Positions 1-11,737 of a stretch of DNA of 64,000 nucleotides are shown piece by piece. Source of the DNA: Prinsepia uniflora. Lineage: Eukaryota; Streptophyta; Magnoliopsida; Rosales; Rosaceae. Positions within the stretch are counted from its first letter, which is position 1; every line of letters begins with the position of its first letter. Where the stretch lies: NCBI GenBank assembly GCA_032719365.1, contig CM064871.1, forward strand, positions 72,768,383 through 72,832,382, read 5' to 3'. The position numbers and the translations under genes were made by a program. The notes under the pieces were generated by a model that ran no database searches, had not been told where the DNA came from, and saw only the letters and a program-made list of their open reading frames with translations.

Positions 1-30
1 TTCGGGGTGAAACCGGGGTGGGTCCTGACA
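1..30 (+). repeat. 3' tip of an LTR cut by the window edge
   Basis: These 30 bases are identical to the last 30 bases of the solo LTR at 97-3175 and end in the same CCTGACA terminus. Base 31 resumes the sequence of a different host LTR, so this is the end of a second copy of the same LTR family inserted 66 bp from the first. Its start and its target duplication lie outside the window. Confidence 0.8.
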
Positions 31-96
31 GCTCGCCTCCGGATTGGGATGTGTTCCTTCTAGAGAGGTCACGATGCAAGATTTGTGGTCGGGCAG

Positions 97-3000
97 TGTA
101 ACAACCCGTCCCGAGAATAGGGATAAGTGGAGTGATTAAGGTGTGATCAGTAAGGTTAATCAAGGGTTAGGTGGTCCCGAGGGGTCCGGGAACTTAGGAT
201 GACGATTTTGCCCCTGGGTCGGGCAGAAATGTTGACTTTTATTTCGGGTGGTCAAATGGGAGTTGACCAGTGACCAGGACGTAGTTGAGGACGTTACGAA
301 TCTGTAGGCAGGTGGCACGCCCGATTCCGACATCCGAGGAGGAAGTTGTGATGTTCGGAATGTTGAGGGCATAACCGTAATTTGGCGAAATTAGGGGGGA
401 AACGTTGACTTTTTATACGAACGGGTTTTGGTAAGTTGACCTAAGACCGTTAGATAGTTCTTGTCGTCCTGAGTTCGATGACAGGCGGCACGTATTCATC
501 GGACTTACGAGGCGAGAGTTACGGGTCTAGAAAGTTTCGGTAAAACCGTAAAAATGTGTTAAAAAGAAGGGTATTTTGGTCATTGGGGCACATTGGGATT
601 TGTGCACAGAAGAAAGGAATGGACGGCTGGGATTAGGCCATGTGGGAGTGTGTGGAGTGGATGGTGACACATGGCATGTGTGTAGAGGATTCTGGGAGAA
701 TCCTGTGTGGTCTCAGCCCAAATAATTGGGGTGCAACCGTGCAGTCCTTCGACAAACACAGAGAAACAGAGTGAGTTTGTGAGGAGGAATTGAGGACTGA
801 TCGTGGCTGGTGACGAGTTTTGGTGAGTGAGGGAGGAACGGGAGATTGAAAGGGAGTTGCTGATCGGGTTTTGGTGGTGTAATTGTGCACGGCGGCACGG
901 CGGAGGTGCGGAGAAGTTTTGACGGAAACAGGGAGGCCGTGAGTTCGAGGTGGTGGCTACGCCGTGAGGTGACTCAAACCAAGGCAGGGGAAGCTGCAGG
1001 AGGTTGCAGGGAGACTAACGAACACCGTGGCACGCGGCAGTGCGCACGGCGGAGCTGCAATCGAAGGTGAGATCTCTTTTACTCTGTTTTCCCCGTAAAC
1101 TTCATTTGGAAAGTCGTGAGGTTTGGCTGAGAGTCGAGAGGTTAGAAGGTCGAGGTGATGTTCAGGGAGGTCCTAGGAGTAGGTTGTGATGGTCGCCGTG
1201 ACGGGGGCGTACACGGCGGAGCTCAGGCGAAGAGGAGTCTCTGTTACCCTGTTTCGACCGTGAACTTCGAACCCAAAGTCGTGGACTTCTGGGGTGAGTC
1301 GAAGGGTTAGGGGTGTTGGACGTGGATCAGTGAGGTTGTGGGGTGAGTCTGGTATCACCACCGTGACGGGAGGTGGCTGGAGTGGAGGAGTCGTGAAACA
1401 GGGGTCGAAAGGCTGTCTGGTTTTGAGTTCAGTCGAGGGGATTGGGACAGTGTCGAGGTGAATGGAGTTAGGGAACCGATAGGGTTGGCCTGGACGATGC
1501 TGTTGGTGAAGAAAGGAACCGTTTTGGTGGACGGAGGAGGAAGAACCAGGTACGCCGGTCTGAGTGCAGACCACTGTACTGAACCCGGTTTGCTCGAGGA
1601 AGGAGGTGGTACTGTAGCAGCGCGTGAGGGCCACGCGCAGCCACTTCGGGCGGCGCGTGGGGGCGCGTGCGGCGGTTCTGGGAGAAACGGTCAACATAGT
1701 TTTTGGTCTAGGAGTTGTTGTGAGTTCGATGGAGTTGGTTTCGGGTTAATCGGAAGTCGTTTGAGTTGAGTTCCGCGAGGGTGAAAGTTTAGGTCCCGGG
1801 TTCTTATGTTTAGGATTCGGGGAATTTTGAAGGAATTTAGGTGAACCTTCGTAGACGTACTAGTAACGTAATTTGACGGTGTTTGACAGGATCGGGATTT
1901 CCCGAGGAAGCCGAGGAACGGGCTGGACGTTCGGGACGCGAGTAGGGCTCAGTACTGTGAGTGGACCCTTTCTCTAAACTCGAGCATGCATAACTGTTTT
2001 CTATAATTATCTTATGGTTTTCAATCATGATTTTGTGTTTATCGAATATGTTTGGTCGGTTTTGCATTATTACACGTTTTTCGAGGAAAGTGGTTTTTAG
2101 CACGTTTTACGAGGAATGGTTGGTTTTTGGAATATATGTTATGATTTTGGGATTTCAAATGATGAGTGGTTTTCAATGGTTATAAGTGGATTTTGGGGAA
2201 CATGATTTCGATGATCAAAGTTTTCGATTTTAGAATCGGATTTCACTAATCGGAATTTGGTTTTAAGATTGGAAAGTGGACTCCGGATTTGGGTTCGGAA
2301 TGACGGTTCTAGATGCCGGGAGAGCATCGGACCAGTGATTTCGGATTCGGGTTTGGACGTGGATTGGTAAATGGTTTTTAAATGGTTTGGGATTGGATTT
2401 GCTGGATCTGGATATTGGGTTTAAAGACCCGGATATATGTGACGGGGGACCGGCCGGATTGGGTTTAAAGACCCGGATTGAGTTTAAAGACTCGGGAGTT
2501 TAAAGACTCGGATATATATTGATTTTCCCCCGTAGGCCTTGAGTTTAAAGACTCGGGAGTTTAAAGACTCGGATATGATTAAGGCCTGGATTGAGTTTAA
2601 AGACTCGGGAGTTTAAAGACTCGGATAGATCCAGCAGGTTTGATCGAGAAAATGATGATTTGGTGGTTATGGTTTTGATACAGTTTCTGATACTCATATT
2701 ATGGTTTCTTATGGTATTTTATAGTGTTTCTGTTTCTTATGATGTTAAGAATGATTCTTTATAAATGTGTTTATAACTGTTGGTTATGCATGTGGTTTCA
2801 AAACGGAGGGTTTAACTCGGTTTTCTTATAAAATGGTTTTGAACTTTTGTACCTTTTGGTCCACTCACATTTTCTGTTTTAATTGCCCTCCAGGTTGTGG
2901 AGCAAGCGCGGGGTCTTGACGTCGAGGCAGAGTCTGAGGCATAGAAGTGACGTGAGGGTTCCCAGAGTAGAGTAAAGGCTTTTGTGTGCGTGTAGTTATC

Positions 3001-3175
3001 GGTTTTATTTTCTTTGTATGTTCTGTAAATGCTACCTTCGGGACTTTGTGTCTAATTACTCCTGCGTTTGACTAGATAGAATGTGAGTAAGTTTTACTTG
3101 AGTTTTGTGTCGGGGAGTCAGACGGGAGCGGGATTTACCTCGGGTTTCGGGGTGAAACCGGGGTGGGTCCTGACA
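97..3175 (+). mobile_element. Solo LTR, gagtttaaagactc family
   Basis: It starts TGTAACAACCCGTCCCG and ends GGGTGGGTCCTGACA. The 5-bp target-site duplication GGCAG is exact (92-96 and 3176-3180). No primer-binding site, polypurine tract or coding sequence lies inside, so this is one LTR left after recombination between the two LTRs of a full element. It carries the array of GAGT/ACTC dyads at 2417-2622 and the block CACTCACA...CCCTCCAG|GTTG at about 2865-2897, which recurs in every LTR of this window. The open frames within it match nothing recognisable. Confidence 0.9.
2417..2622 (+). repeat. Array of eight short dyads inside LTR
   Basis: Eight copies of a 14-bp unit: two read GGGTTTAAAGACCC and six read GAGTTTAAAGACTC. 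The two forms differ at paired positions, so both keep a GGGT/ACCC or GAGT/ACTC stem around a TTTAAAG core. Copies lie singly or as close pairs. The same units occur on the minus strand in LTRs at 8781-9007, 25160-25385, 28300-28550 and 47090-47185. Confidence 0.85.
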
Positions 3176-3598
3176 GGCAGCCTGGGGAGGCTCGACTTCG
3201 GAGTGTTGACGGTTCAGGATAGCTATCGGTGATGAGTGTACCATGATCTTGTGGTGGTCGCGTCAACTGATTCGTTCATGGCGACATACCAGGATTGAGG
3301 GCGGTCCTGGATGGATGGTTGCACGCATCACTATGATCGGAGTCGTGACTGACCTTGAGATATCGGGCAGGATGCCCAGCTGATGTCATATGTTCGGGGC
3401 ACGAGACCCAGTTACTTTACGGTCGTGATTTCGGGTCAGGGACCCTACATGGATTTCCGGGTTCATGACGGTTTATGGGAACCGGCATGAACCTTTGTCA
3501 GGTCATTGTGGTACATGACGGTTTAAGGGAACCGGGCATGGAATGGATGTTATGGATCATGATGGTTCAGGGGAACCGGGCATGAATTTTTATGTTAT

Positions 3599-3620
3599 GT
3601 ATATATATATATATATATAT
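3599..3620 (+). repeat. (AT)n microsatellite
   Basis: An uninterrupted AT dinucleotide run of about 22 bases in the LTR ending at 4368. A comparable AT run sits at the matching place in the related LTR near 53898-53925, so the site is prone to expansion in this family. Confidence 0.9.
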
Positions 3621-4368
3621 GTTCATATACCTTTCTTTACTTGTTCTATTATCTCCTCCGGGGAGGGTCATTGGCCTGGGTGGACCCCGGAGTAGTCACG
3701 GAGCACTGACTGAGTGGGAGTCGTCCTAGTTGGGTTCTTTACTCTCAGAAAGGCTGGTTACTATAACCTCGGGTAGGGTCAGTGGTCTGCGGACATTGAC
3801 TTTGACTTTGAGAAGACTTGGGTTTGAGACCTTGAGTAGCACGCGCGTAGCATTGGAAACCGTGACATGATTGGTTGTGTGAATTATATGTATATATGAT
3901 ATATGATTATGTGATATGTGATGTGTGTTTACACAGGTTTTGGGCAGTGGCCCCGTATGGTTGGTTTCTTATGATGTGGGCTGAGTCCCTTATGGATTTG
4001 GGTAGTGGGCCCGTATACTTGATTTCATTATGGTTTTGGGCTTAGTTCCCACATATGGTTCTTTCGGTTAAATGGTTTTTGAATGCATGCATGGTTTTTA
4101 ATGAAGGGTACAAATGTCTTCGTTAAAATGTTTTTATAAACTCTTGTTTTGTCTATTCACAGCTTTTAATGTTTTGACTGCCCTTTAGGCTGACAACGGA
4201 TGTGGACTGTAGCAGAGACCGAAATATCACATACCTCCTCCGGATCCTGGCGTACTCTGATAGCCCGGGAGGGCAAAGGTCAGAAATATCCCTTGTCTGA
4301 CACTTCGTGTCAGACGGGAGCAGGGTCATCCCGTGTTAATCCCGGAGGGATTGGGATGGGTCCTGTCA

Positions 4369-5047
4369 ATCTGGGTCCTAGGAAACCATCCCAATCCATC
4401 AAACAACCTCATAACCCTTGAATCCAAACCTTGAATTTTCAAATTAAAACGTACTGCGTCAGGTCTCTGGACACCGTGCACGACGACCCACGTCGTTGCC
4501 CACCGTTCGACTCATCTCGACCTTCTCTCTCACTTCTCCGTTTACACCACTAGCATAGGGTGAAGGTTTGAGTGGGTTGGGGTGGGTTGTGGTGTTGAGT
4601 ACGTGTTTCGGGTTAGGAAAGAAGATGGATGAAACAGAGTGAAAGGGGTATGCATGTATGTGGGATGACAATCAATGGATAAGTGACACTTGTCACCCAT
4701 TCATTGGGCTTAGTAACAAATATCTGGCCCACTTGAGGACAAATGTCAACTCGTCTCGTAATTTGTACAATAATTACTCGAAACTTCCATGACCCGTAAC
4801 CTTCCCGTCGAATGTACGATTTCGACGTGCCACTTGTCTAAGAACTCTTATCGACTCGATCTATGTAACGGTCATCGGTCCGCATGCATTGGATCTCCCG
4901 GATCAAAATGCAACATTTTGCTTAATTTCAAGGGTAAAATGGTCATTCCACACCGTCCGTCCGTATTTTCTCGACTCATCTCCGATTAGTCATGCTAATC
5001 CATAATTAATTAATATTTAATCCCGATATTCGGGACGGGTCGTTACA
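4369..5047 (-). repeat. 5'-terminal fragment of a minus-strand LTR
   Basis: Read on the minus strand it begins at 5047 with TGTAACGACCCGTCCCGAAT. It then runs through the usual opening of these LTRs: CATTTTACC block, GACGTACGAAATC-type modules, a TATTTGT TATA-like box, and the GGGTGACAAGTGTCACTT inverted repeat at about 4680-4705. It is cut at 4369 by the LTR on the plus strand. Only the first 680 bases or so of the LTR are left. Confidence 0.75.
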
Positions 5048-7560
5048 CTTTCTAGAATCAAAAAGATAAAGATGGACTATTAATTTGTGAACATTTGACG
5101 TAAAACAAAATAGTTTGAGTCGGGTCATGTCGTCGAGTCGGAAAAACCCGAGTTGTAGACCCTCTGGAGGAAGAAGATAACTGTTAGTTTTTATAATTAT
5201 ATATTATACGTTGCCTAAATTTTCAATTACGCTGGCTAGCTAAGTTGGCTTTGTGTTTTATTTTTTCTTGTTTATTTATTTTTATTCATTTTTACCAATT
5301 TTCAACAAACTTTGGACTTTTTTTTTTCATTTTTTTCCAATTTTAAATATATCTATTCCTTACAATTTTTTAACAAAGTTTGACTCTATTTTTTCATATT
5401 TGTTTTCCAATTTTAAATATATTTGGACTTATTTTATCATTTTTCTTCCATTGAAAGTTTTTTATAATTATTGTTATGTTTTTAACTATATTAACATTCA
5501 ATTATAGTAATAGTATTTCACTTCAATTTATATTTATATTTAATATTTTATATCATTAGTTATCGTCAGAATCATATTGCGTCAAATTATTCATAATATA
5601 TTTATTATATCAAAATCATTTTATAATTTTATTAGTCATATATAACTATTATTAGATACTTAAGTTTTTTTTCAAAATTTTATTAAAAATTTATAACTTT
5701 TAGACTAAATTTCTTTCATTTTTGTTGATTGTGAATAATATCGTTATCAATATTGATATTTATATCGAGATATCTGTAAATTTAACTATCTATATATACG
5801 TCGATATTAATATTTTAATGATTGCATATATAATAATTTAAATAAAATTGTACACATTATCATGATTTTTTTAGAGGTCTAATCATGTCAACTTTATGTA
5901 TTGTATTTTATTCTAAGATTATTTTTAATATCTCTCATTATTGATTGATTATATATAATTTTATGTTACTACCTAACCTTTTTTTTTTGTTTTCTGCTTT
6001 TTGGCCCTATCCGTAATACATGCGTTGCATATATTAATATCATATATTGTCACGAGTCGCATCTTCTTTTTTTATGTATATTTTGAGTAATAATCTTAAA
6101 TGAGTCCTCGTCGGTCGTCCAAGTGGGTACATGCTTAGCTTGCCTGATATGACAAATGACATCATAATATACTTGATTTCATGTATTCTAGAATGGTTGT
6201 GTTCGGTGAGTGAAAATTGGATGAAATAATTTATTCATGTTTTTTTCTTTTATTTTTTAATGGGAAGAAATCGTCGCAAACTTGCAGTATAACTATGTCA
6301 AATTGGCAAATGGGTTACTAAATCAATTTGATTTTCGATATATGACAAGAAACACGATTTCGATGAGAACAATAGATGCGTGATTATGATTCATGATCTG
6401 ACTTCTAGGCTTCTAGCTTGTTCAAGCCGTAGATTCGTAGATATCCTAATTCAATTGGGAATAAAGTTTTGTTTTCGGGCAAGTGTCAAAACAAGTCTTT
6501 GTTTGGTGTAGTAACAACTAGTGAGACTAGTTGCATTTGTCCCTAGAAATACACTACATTACGTATTCCATATGCCTACAACTCCTTAGAATTTAGACTT
6601 TAGTGGTGATCCACACGTGTCAAACTGAAGTTCGATTGTTAAGCACATTTGCATCATGAAATCACATGGGAGCTCCAATTTCTAACTAGCAAAGCTAACT
6701 CGTGTGGATGGTGGGGTGGGCCCGTTGGCCGAACTTGATAGTTACGTTCGGATGAGTGCTGTCGAAGATGCTAAATTATTTGTTGGGTTGGCCACCGATT
6801 ACATAATCGTGGCAGTAAGCCAGTAATAGTATTCCATAAAATAATGCATTTATTGATATTAATCACCTAAAGTTCCAATGCCTCTTTCGTTGAATGTGAA
6901 GTGTGATTAGCTATTGGGCTGAACCACAACAGAAAACCCATCATAGTTCAGCCCATTTCAGCATTTTTCTTTATTATTGATGTACAAGCCCGATTTGATG
7001 GACGATCTGGTATCTCTTGCGAGCAAAATATAAAGAAGGGAAAAGAATTATATTTATTATTACTATTTTAAATACTATATATAATATGGAACGCGACCAA
7101 AATAACAAAAATTGGATGTTTTAAAATATCGAACACGTAACGCATGCATGTTGGGATCACATCTAACTTATGCTTAGTGATGTGAGCATGATCAATTTTT
7201 TTTTCTTTTCTTTTTTTAGATAAATAGTGAGTTTAATTTTTATTTGGAATACAGTTTGCTTATGATTATAAAATGCTTTCAACGAGTTTTAAACGTTTAG
7301 TTTGTTAGGTACTAAAACATTTATCATTTAAACGTGTCAGTTTACCAACAATACTACACCATTTGGTGTGTAAGTATGATATTTTGATTGTGAGGCATGG
7401 AAAGAAAAATCAAAATATATGGATTGTCTATTTTTCAATTACAGTAATATGATTATTGACATTTTAGAGTTCACTAAAATAATTCAAATTTAAATATGGT
7501 ATAAAGTTATGAAGCTCAAGTATATGTACTCCACCATTTTTTGATGAATAGAAACTTGCA
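5048..7560. other. AT-rich stretch, no gene seen
   Basis: About 2.5 kb of AT-rich sequence with long T tracts and no coding frame that looks real; the open frame at 5253-5507 is low-complexity Phe/Tyr/Asn from T-rich DNA. The only structures I see are a small perfect inverted repeat at 6509-6527 (CAACTAGT GAG ACTAGTTG) and poly-T runs near 5320, 5980 and 7200. It probably represents old intergenic or decayed transposon DNA. Confidence 0.6.
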
Positions 7561-7933
7561 TTACTCAATGATAGAATTGTTAACGTCATTGGTGAGGAAA
7601 GGCTTCAACAAAAGGGAAGCTTTCTTGATCCAAATGAGTCCAGTGCCATGTTTTGCCAACATTGCCGACATATCAGCTACTCTATTTTCACATCGAGGGA
7701 TGAAGGAACACTTAGTATCTTCAAACCTTGCCATAATGTCTTTTACTTCTAATATCAGATTGCCATCAATAGCCAAACATTCCATTTGGAAGTTAATCAG
7801 AGTGACCATCATTTGGGCATCAAATTCAATCTCAGTTTGTCTAAAACTAGCATCCCATGCCACCACCATAGCCTTGGAGATTGCAATAATTCCAGCTTAT
7901 CGGGAATTTGAAATACCAAACATGGGAATGTCC
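7561..7933 (-). pseudogene. RNase H-like domain remnant (LINE/plant RVT_3 type)
   Basis: The 102-residue minus-strand frame ends in a pattern typical of plant RNase H-like proteins derived from LINE reverse transcriptases: LEVKDIMARFEDTKCSFI, then PRCENRVADMSAMLAKHG (compare the usual R-E-x-N-x-V-A-H-x-L-A-K-H), then a W-x-x-x-A...LLKPFLTNDVNNSI tail. The His of the usual VAHxLAK is replaced by Asp. Upstream the frame contains a stop near 7895, and the coding strand is cut at 7933/7934 by an old LTR. Candidate continuation lies at 38345-38480 on the far side of that LTR but I could not confirm it. The family assignment is likely, the function is lost. Confidence 0.55.
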
Positions 7934-8180
7934 TGTAATGACACGGCTCGTAATTACTAAATTTATGAAAATTATCGAGGATTTTTTAGGGATTTATCGG
8001 AATTAATTGAGTTGATTGGACCGGTTTGCCCTTGGGTTTAATGCTTGGCCTTAAAGGAAGGGTATTTTGGTCATGGGAAAAAATTGGATATTTTGGAATT
8101 TGAGTGGATAGGGTTAGTTTGGAGTGGATCATTATCCACTTTCTCTTTCTCTCTCCCTTGCCTTTGCAAGCAACCACACA

Positions 8181-11019
8181 TGACAGGACCCACCCCGATT
8201 ATCGTCTCGATAATCGGGAAGCATCCTGCTCTCGTCTGACAGTCGAATACAAAAGACTAGGAAACCAAATAAAATTACATCACACTCACTATCAGACCAG
8301 GGAGATTAAATAATACAACTGACTGGACTTCAAGTCCATAGTTTCACAGAGCCATAATATTACAAAACAAGGTAACTTCAAATCCTACTTTGTGAACTAA
8401 CTACTCCGCAACGGAAAACTCTATGCTACTGCCTCTGCCTCGGCGCTAGCCCCCGAACTTGTACCACGACCTGGAGGGTAATTAAAACAACAAAGTGTGA
8501 GTGGACCGAAACAAAAGTTTACAGAAAACAGTTTAACGAAATCGGGGTTCGCTCTCCAGTTTTATAACACGCATGCATAACCAGATAATCGAAAACTGCA
8601 TACTAAACATTTGAAATCTCTTTTTCCGAAACACATGGAAAACGTTACAGAAAACCGTTATAACTCATGTAAAATAATATAATATTAACCAAAATCCAGA
8701 AATCGTCATTTTCGAGTTTCCAATCAACCAAACCAAGTAAAACTGATTAAGTAAGCACAATCAAGCCGTTGGATCCATCTGAGTCTTTAAACTCAAATCA
8801 GGTCTTCCCAGGATATCAACGAGTCTTTAAACTCAAAACATAATCAATAGGCCTCGGGGGCATCACAATAACCGAGTCTTTAAACTCACGAGTCTTTAAA
8901 CTCAATCCGGGTCTTTAAACCCAATTTTCGGGCTTGCCCCCGTCGTCAATTAACCGGGTCTTTAAACCCAAAACTAGATCCAACAATCATACCGGGTCTT
9001 TAAACCCAAAACTATTTTATAATGCACAATAAACCAGGATCCTTCGTGATCTGTTTACCAGAAATCATTCCGTAATCACAAATCGTCATAATAGGACTTA
9101 CGTCCGGATTTCACATGCAATTTTCGAAATTACTTCACAAATATAGCCAAATAATCATTAAAACGTAACATGCAGAATCATATCCAAATACTTCATCAAA
9201 ACATCATTCATGCATAGGAGAAATCCGTAACCTCGAAATACGTAAAGTACAATAATCACCTCGAAAAACGTGAAATTACGTAAAACCGAAATATCATAGC
9301 ATCATCATAAAATCATATATGAAAACATAAGATAGATGAGTAAAATTAGTCATGCATGCTCGGTTTAGAAATCAAAAGTCCACTCACGGTTTTCGGACAC
9401 GTCAATCGCGCCCCGTGCGCTCCTCGGTAGCTTCGGAAATGTCCGGGCCTGTAAAAACGTACAAGGAGGGTTTCAAACATCCCCAAATAACTCGTATGAT
9501 TTTTCCTAATTTTTCCGGATTTTTCGACGTAATTAAACTTAAGGACCTAAACTTCCGAACCCTCGAAACTATCCCGAATGACACCCGATCAACTTGAACT
9601 TTAAATAAAAAATGTCCAAAACATTAAAAGGAGTAGATCTCCTGTTGACTGTGATGGGAGAGGAAGCTTCACGCGCCGCCCAAAGTGGCTGCGCGTGTAG
9701 GCCACACGCTGCTACAGTGACACGCTACAGTGTCACCATCTTTACCCGACTGCCCTGCAATCCGGATCCTCCACCCGCGTCTCGACCCGGCCAAATAGCC
9801 TTCAATTCACACTCGATTCCTTCCGTTTTAAATCCTAACATCTTCTCTATTCATTTAATTTAAGGTCTGTGTCATTGATTAATCTCGACATGAACTAAAT
9901 CGACCAATCCAACCAAGAACAGTCGAAGGGGTCGACGTCTGCAACTCACCCAACTTAGCCCCAATCCCAAATTAACTCAGACATGAGCTTAAGGGGACCT
10001 AGACGAACACTCTAACACAACCAATTGAACAAGAGCTCACCTGGAAGTAGTCGTCCACAACACTGGATTTTCTCTGAAACTGGAACTCAGGTTCCTGGGT
10101 AAACCGTGATCAAACTTCTTCGATTCTTGCACGGTTGTGTTTGAAATGGCCTCAGAAGGCTAATCCCACTCACGGTTTAGCTCAACTCACCTCAAAACTC
10201 AACCTTTGAATTTCCCCCCAAATTTCCAGAAACTCAGCTCTCTGGTTTTCTCTCCGACTCTCAGCTCTCAACTGATTCCAAATGACCCCTCTCACTTCCC
10301 CTAACTCAGTTAATCGATCAAATGGTAAACAACACGTGGGAAACCGTCTGATTCCTCTCTGGAAATTGTTTCCCGCAACACAGAAACCATAGCCAATTTT
10401 TAAACCCAGCCCGTGCTCTGTGTGGTTTCAGTCCACCAGCCTTGTTTCCCACTGCCTCAAATGGCTTAAACAATTCACTCTGGCCTCCCACAAGCAGGAA
10501 TAAACAATGAAATCATGCAGGGCAGTCACGGCATGGCCGTGAACACTCTGTTCCACGGTGGTGAACAGTAATCACCGTGCACAATGACCAAAATGCCCTC
10601 AGTTGGCAAATTACCAAAATTCCCCTCATCATCCGTGACCTGTAACTTGGTCATCCGATGTCCGTTTGATGCGTGCCGCCTGTCGTTGTACTTGGTGCAT
10701 TGAGACAAACCTAACGGTTCTCGAGTCGAGTGGAAATCAATTGTCAAACAAAAAGTCAACATTTTTCCCTTAATCGTCCAAATTACGAAAATGCCCCTGA
10801 ACTTCCGAACGTCATAACTTTTTCCCTGGACGTCAGAATCGGACGTGCCACCTGTCTATGGACTCGTGACGTCCCGAACTACGTCACGATCATCGGTCAT
10901 CGTCCGTTTGACCCACCAAACAAAACGTCAACAGATTGACCATACCAATCACAAGGGTAAAAACTTCATTTTATTCATTACTTTACAAAATTACATTTTT
11001 CGAATTTCCGGGGCGTTAA
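8181..11019 (-). repeat. 3' LTR of the gag-pol element
   Basis: About 2.84 kb, closely similar to the LTR parts 15502-15757 plus 24815-27407. On the minus strand it begins GTTAACGCCCCGGAAATTCG and ends GGGTGGGTCCTGTCA. The opening TG is lost at the junction with pol. It carries seven dyads of the gagtctttaaactc type (8781, 8821, 8874, 8890, 8909, 8956, 8994) and the conserved CCACTCACA...CCCTCCAG|GTCG block at about 8477-8510. Confidence 0.88.
8781..9007 (-). repeat. Seven-unit dyad array in 3' LTR
   Basis: Four GAGTCTTTAAACTC and three GGGTCTTTAAACCC units (as read on the plus strand) start at 8781, 8821, 8874, 8890, 8909, 8956 and 8994. The outer arms change together, GAGT/ACTC or GGGT/ACCC. 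In the sister LTR (25160-25385) several units carry one-sided changes, for example GAGTGTTTAAACTC. Confidence 0.85.
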
Positions 11020-11515
11020 CCAGGGGAACGGTTTTCCGACGTAGCACCTTATCCTTTTGGTCCAAAATCTGTACCGGCTGTTCTTCAAAACGCAAGTCCT
11101 CTCGAAGTTCAATAGGTTGCTCCTCCACTACGTGAGATGCATCTAACACATATTTCCACAGCATCGAGACATGGAAAACATCGTGGACTTTCGAAAGCTC
11201 TGGCGGTAGTGCTAACCTGTAGGCCACCTGGCCAATCCTCTCAGTAATCTCATATGGTCCGATAAAATGAGGGCTCAACTTTCCCCGCCTGCCAAATCTC
11301 ACCACACCTTTCCAAGGGGACAGTTTTAGAAATACCCGATCTCCGACCGCAAACTCAAGATCTCTAATCTGATGGTCCACATAGCTCTTTTGTCTGTCTT
11401 GGGCTGCCTTGAGCCTATCTATGATGAGTTTGACCTTCTCTGTTGTCAATTCCACCAATTCGGATTTAGTCAGTTTCCTTTCACCCACGCCCGTCCAACA
11501 CAACGGGGTTCTGCA
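10991..11515 (-). pseudogene. Integrase C-terminus: GPY/F module and truncated chromodomain
   Basis: The frame holds the linker helix (KVKLIIDRLKAAQDRQKSY), the VGDRVFLKLSPWKGV strand, and the GPY/F module FIGPYEITERIGQVAYRLAL followed by LSKVHDVFHVSML. The next part (PVQILDQKDKVLRRKTVPLV) looks like the first strands of a chromodomain. After PLV the reading runs straight into the LTR, giving NAPEIRKM and a stop, so the second half of the chromodomain and the polypurine tract are missing. An in-frame TAG at about 11513 separates this piece from the preceding integrase part. Confidence 0.85.
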
Positions 11516-11737
11516 CTATTGTCCGTACAAAGCTTCGTAAGGAGCCATCCCAGTGCTCGCCTGATAGCTGTTGTTATAGGAAAATTCCATCAAGGCTAGG
11601 TGTGATTCCCAAGTGCCTTGGAACTGCAATACGCAGGCTCGCATCATATCCTCCAATATCTGGATGGTCCGCTCAGACTGGCCGTCAGTCTGAGGATGAA
11701 AAGCAGTACTGAAACGAAGTTTCATCCCAAAAGCTTC
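11516..11737 (-). pseudogene. Integrase catalytic core, distal part
   Basis: This piece continues the integrase core after an in-frame TAA near 11736. It contains the block STAFHPQTDGQSERTIQILE, whose Glu (in SER) is the third acidic residue of the D,D-35-E triad, then the LALMEFSYNNSYQASTGMAP block common to plant gypsy integrases. It ends at a TAG directly after ALYGQ. The active-site residues are intact although the frame is broken at both ends. Confidence 0.85.

Larger units (their letters stand above)
31..4368 (+). mobile_element. Host LTR (Ty3/gypsy type), split by the solo LTR 97-3175
   Basis: Bases 31-96 and 3176-4368 join into one LTR that closely follows the LTR at 52494-58524: the same landmarks appear in the same order (CTCGCCTCCGGATTGGG block, GACGGTTTATGGGAACC repeats, CTCCGGGGAGGGTC block, CACAG...TTTAGGCTG block, TCTGACAC hairpin). 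It ends in GGGTCCTGTCA at 4368. No primer-binding site follows, so the right end looks like a solo or 3' LTR boundary. The left part is outside the window. A run of AT dinucleotides sits at 3599-3620. Confidence 0.8.

Noticed and set aside
1173..1697. 174-residue minus-strand open frame
   Set aside because: It lies within the solo LTR 97-3175, shows no domain, and is made of Pro/Thr/Ser-rich low-complexity sequence. It is a chance frame.
2417..2622. Dyad array as a CRISPR-like repeat
   Set aside because: Spacers are irregular and not unique, the repeats are 14 bp, the host is a plant, and the array is part of an LTR found in several copies.
5253..5507. 84-residue frame rich in Phe and Tyr
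   Set aside because: T-rich DNA gives this composition by chance; no signal peptide plus domain pattern, no homologue known to me.
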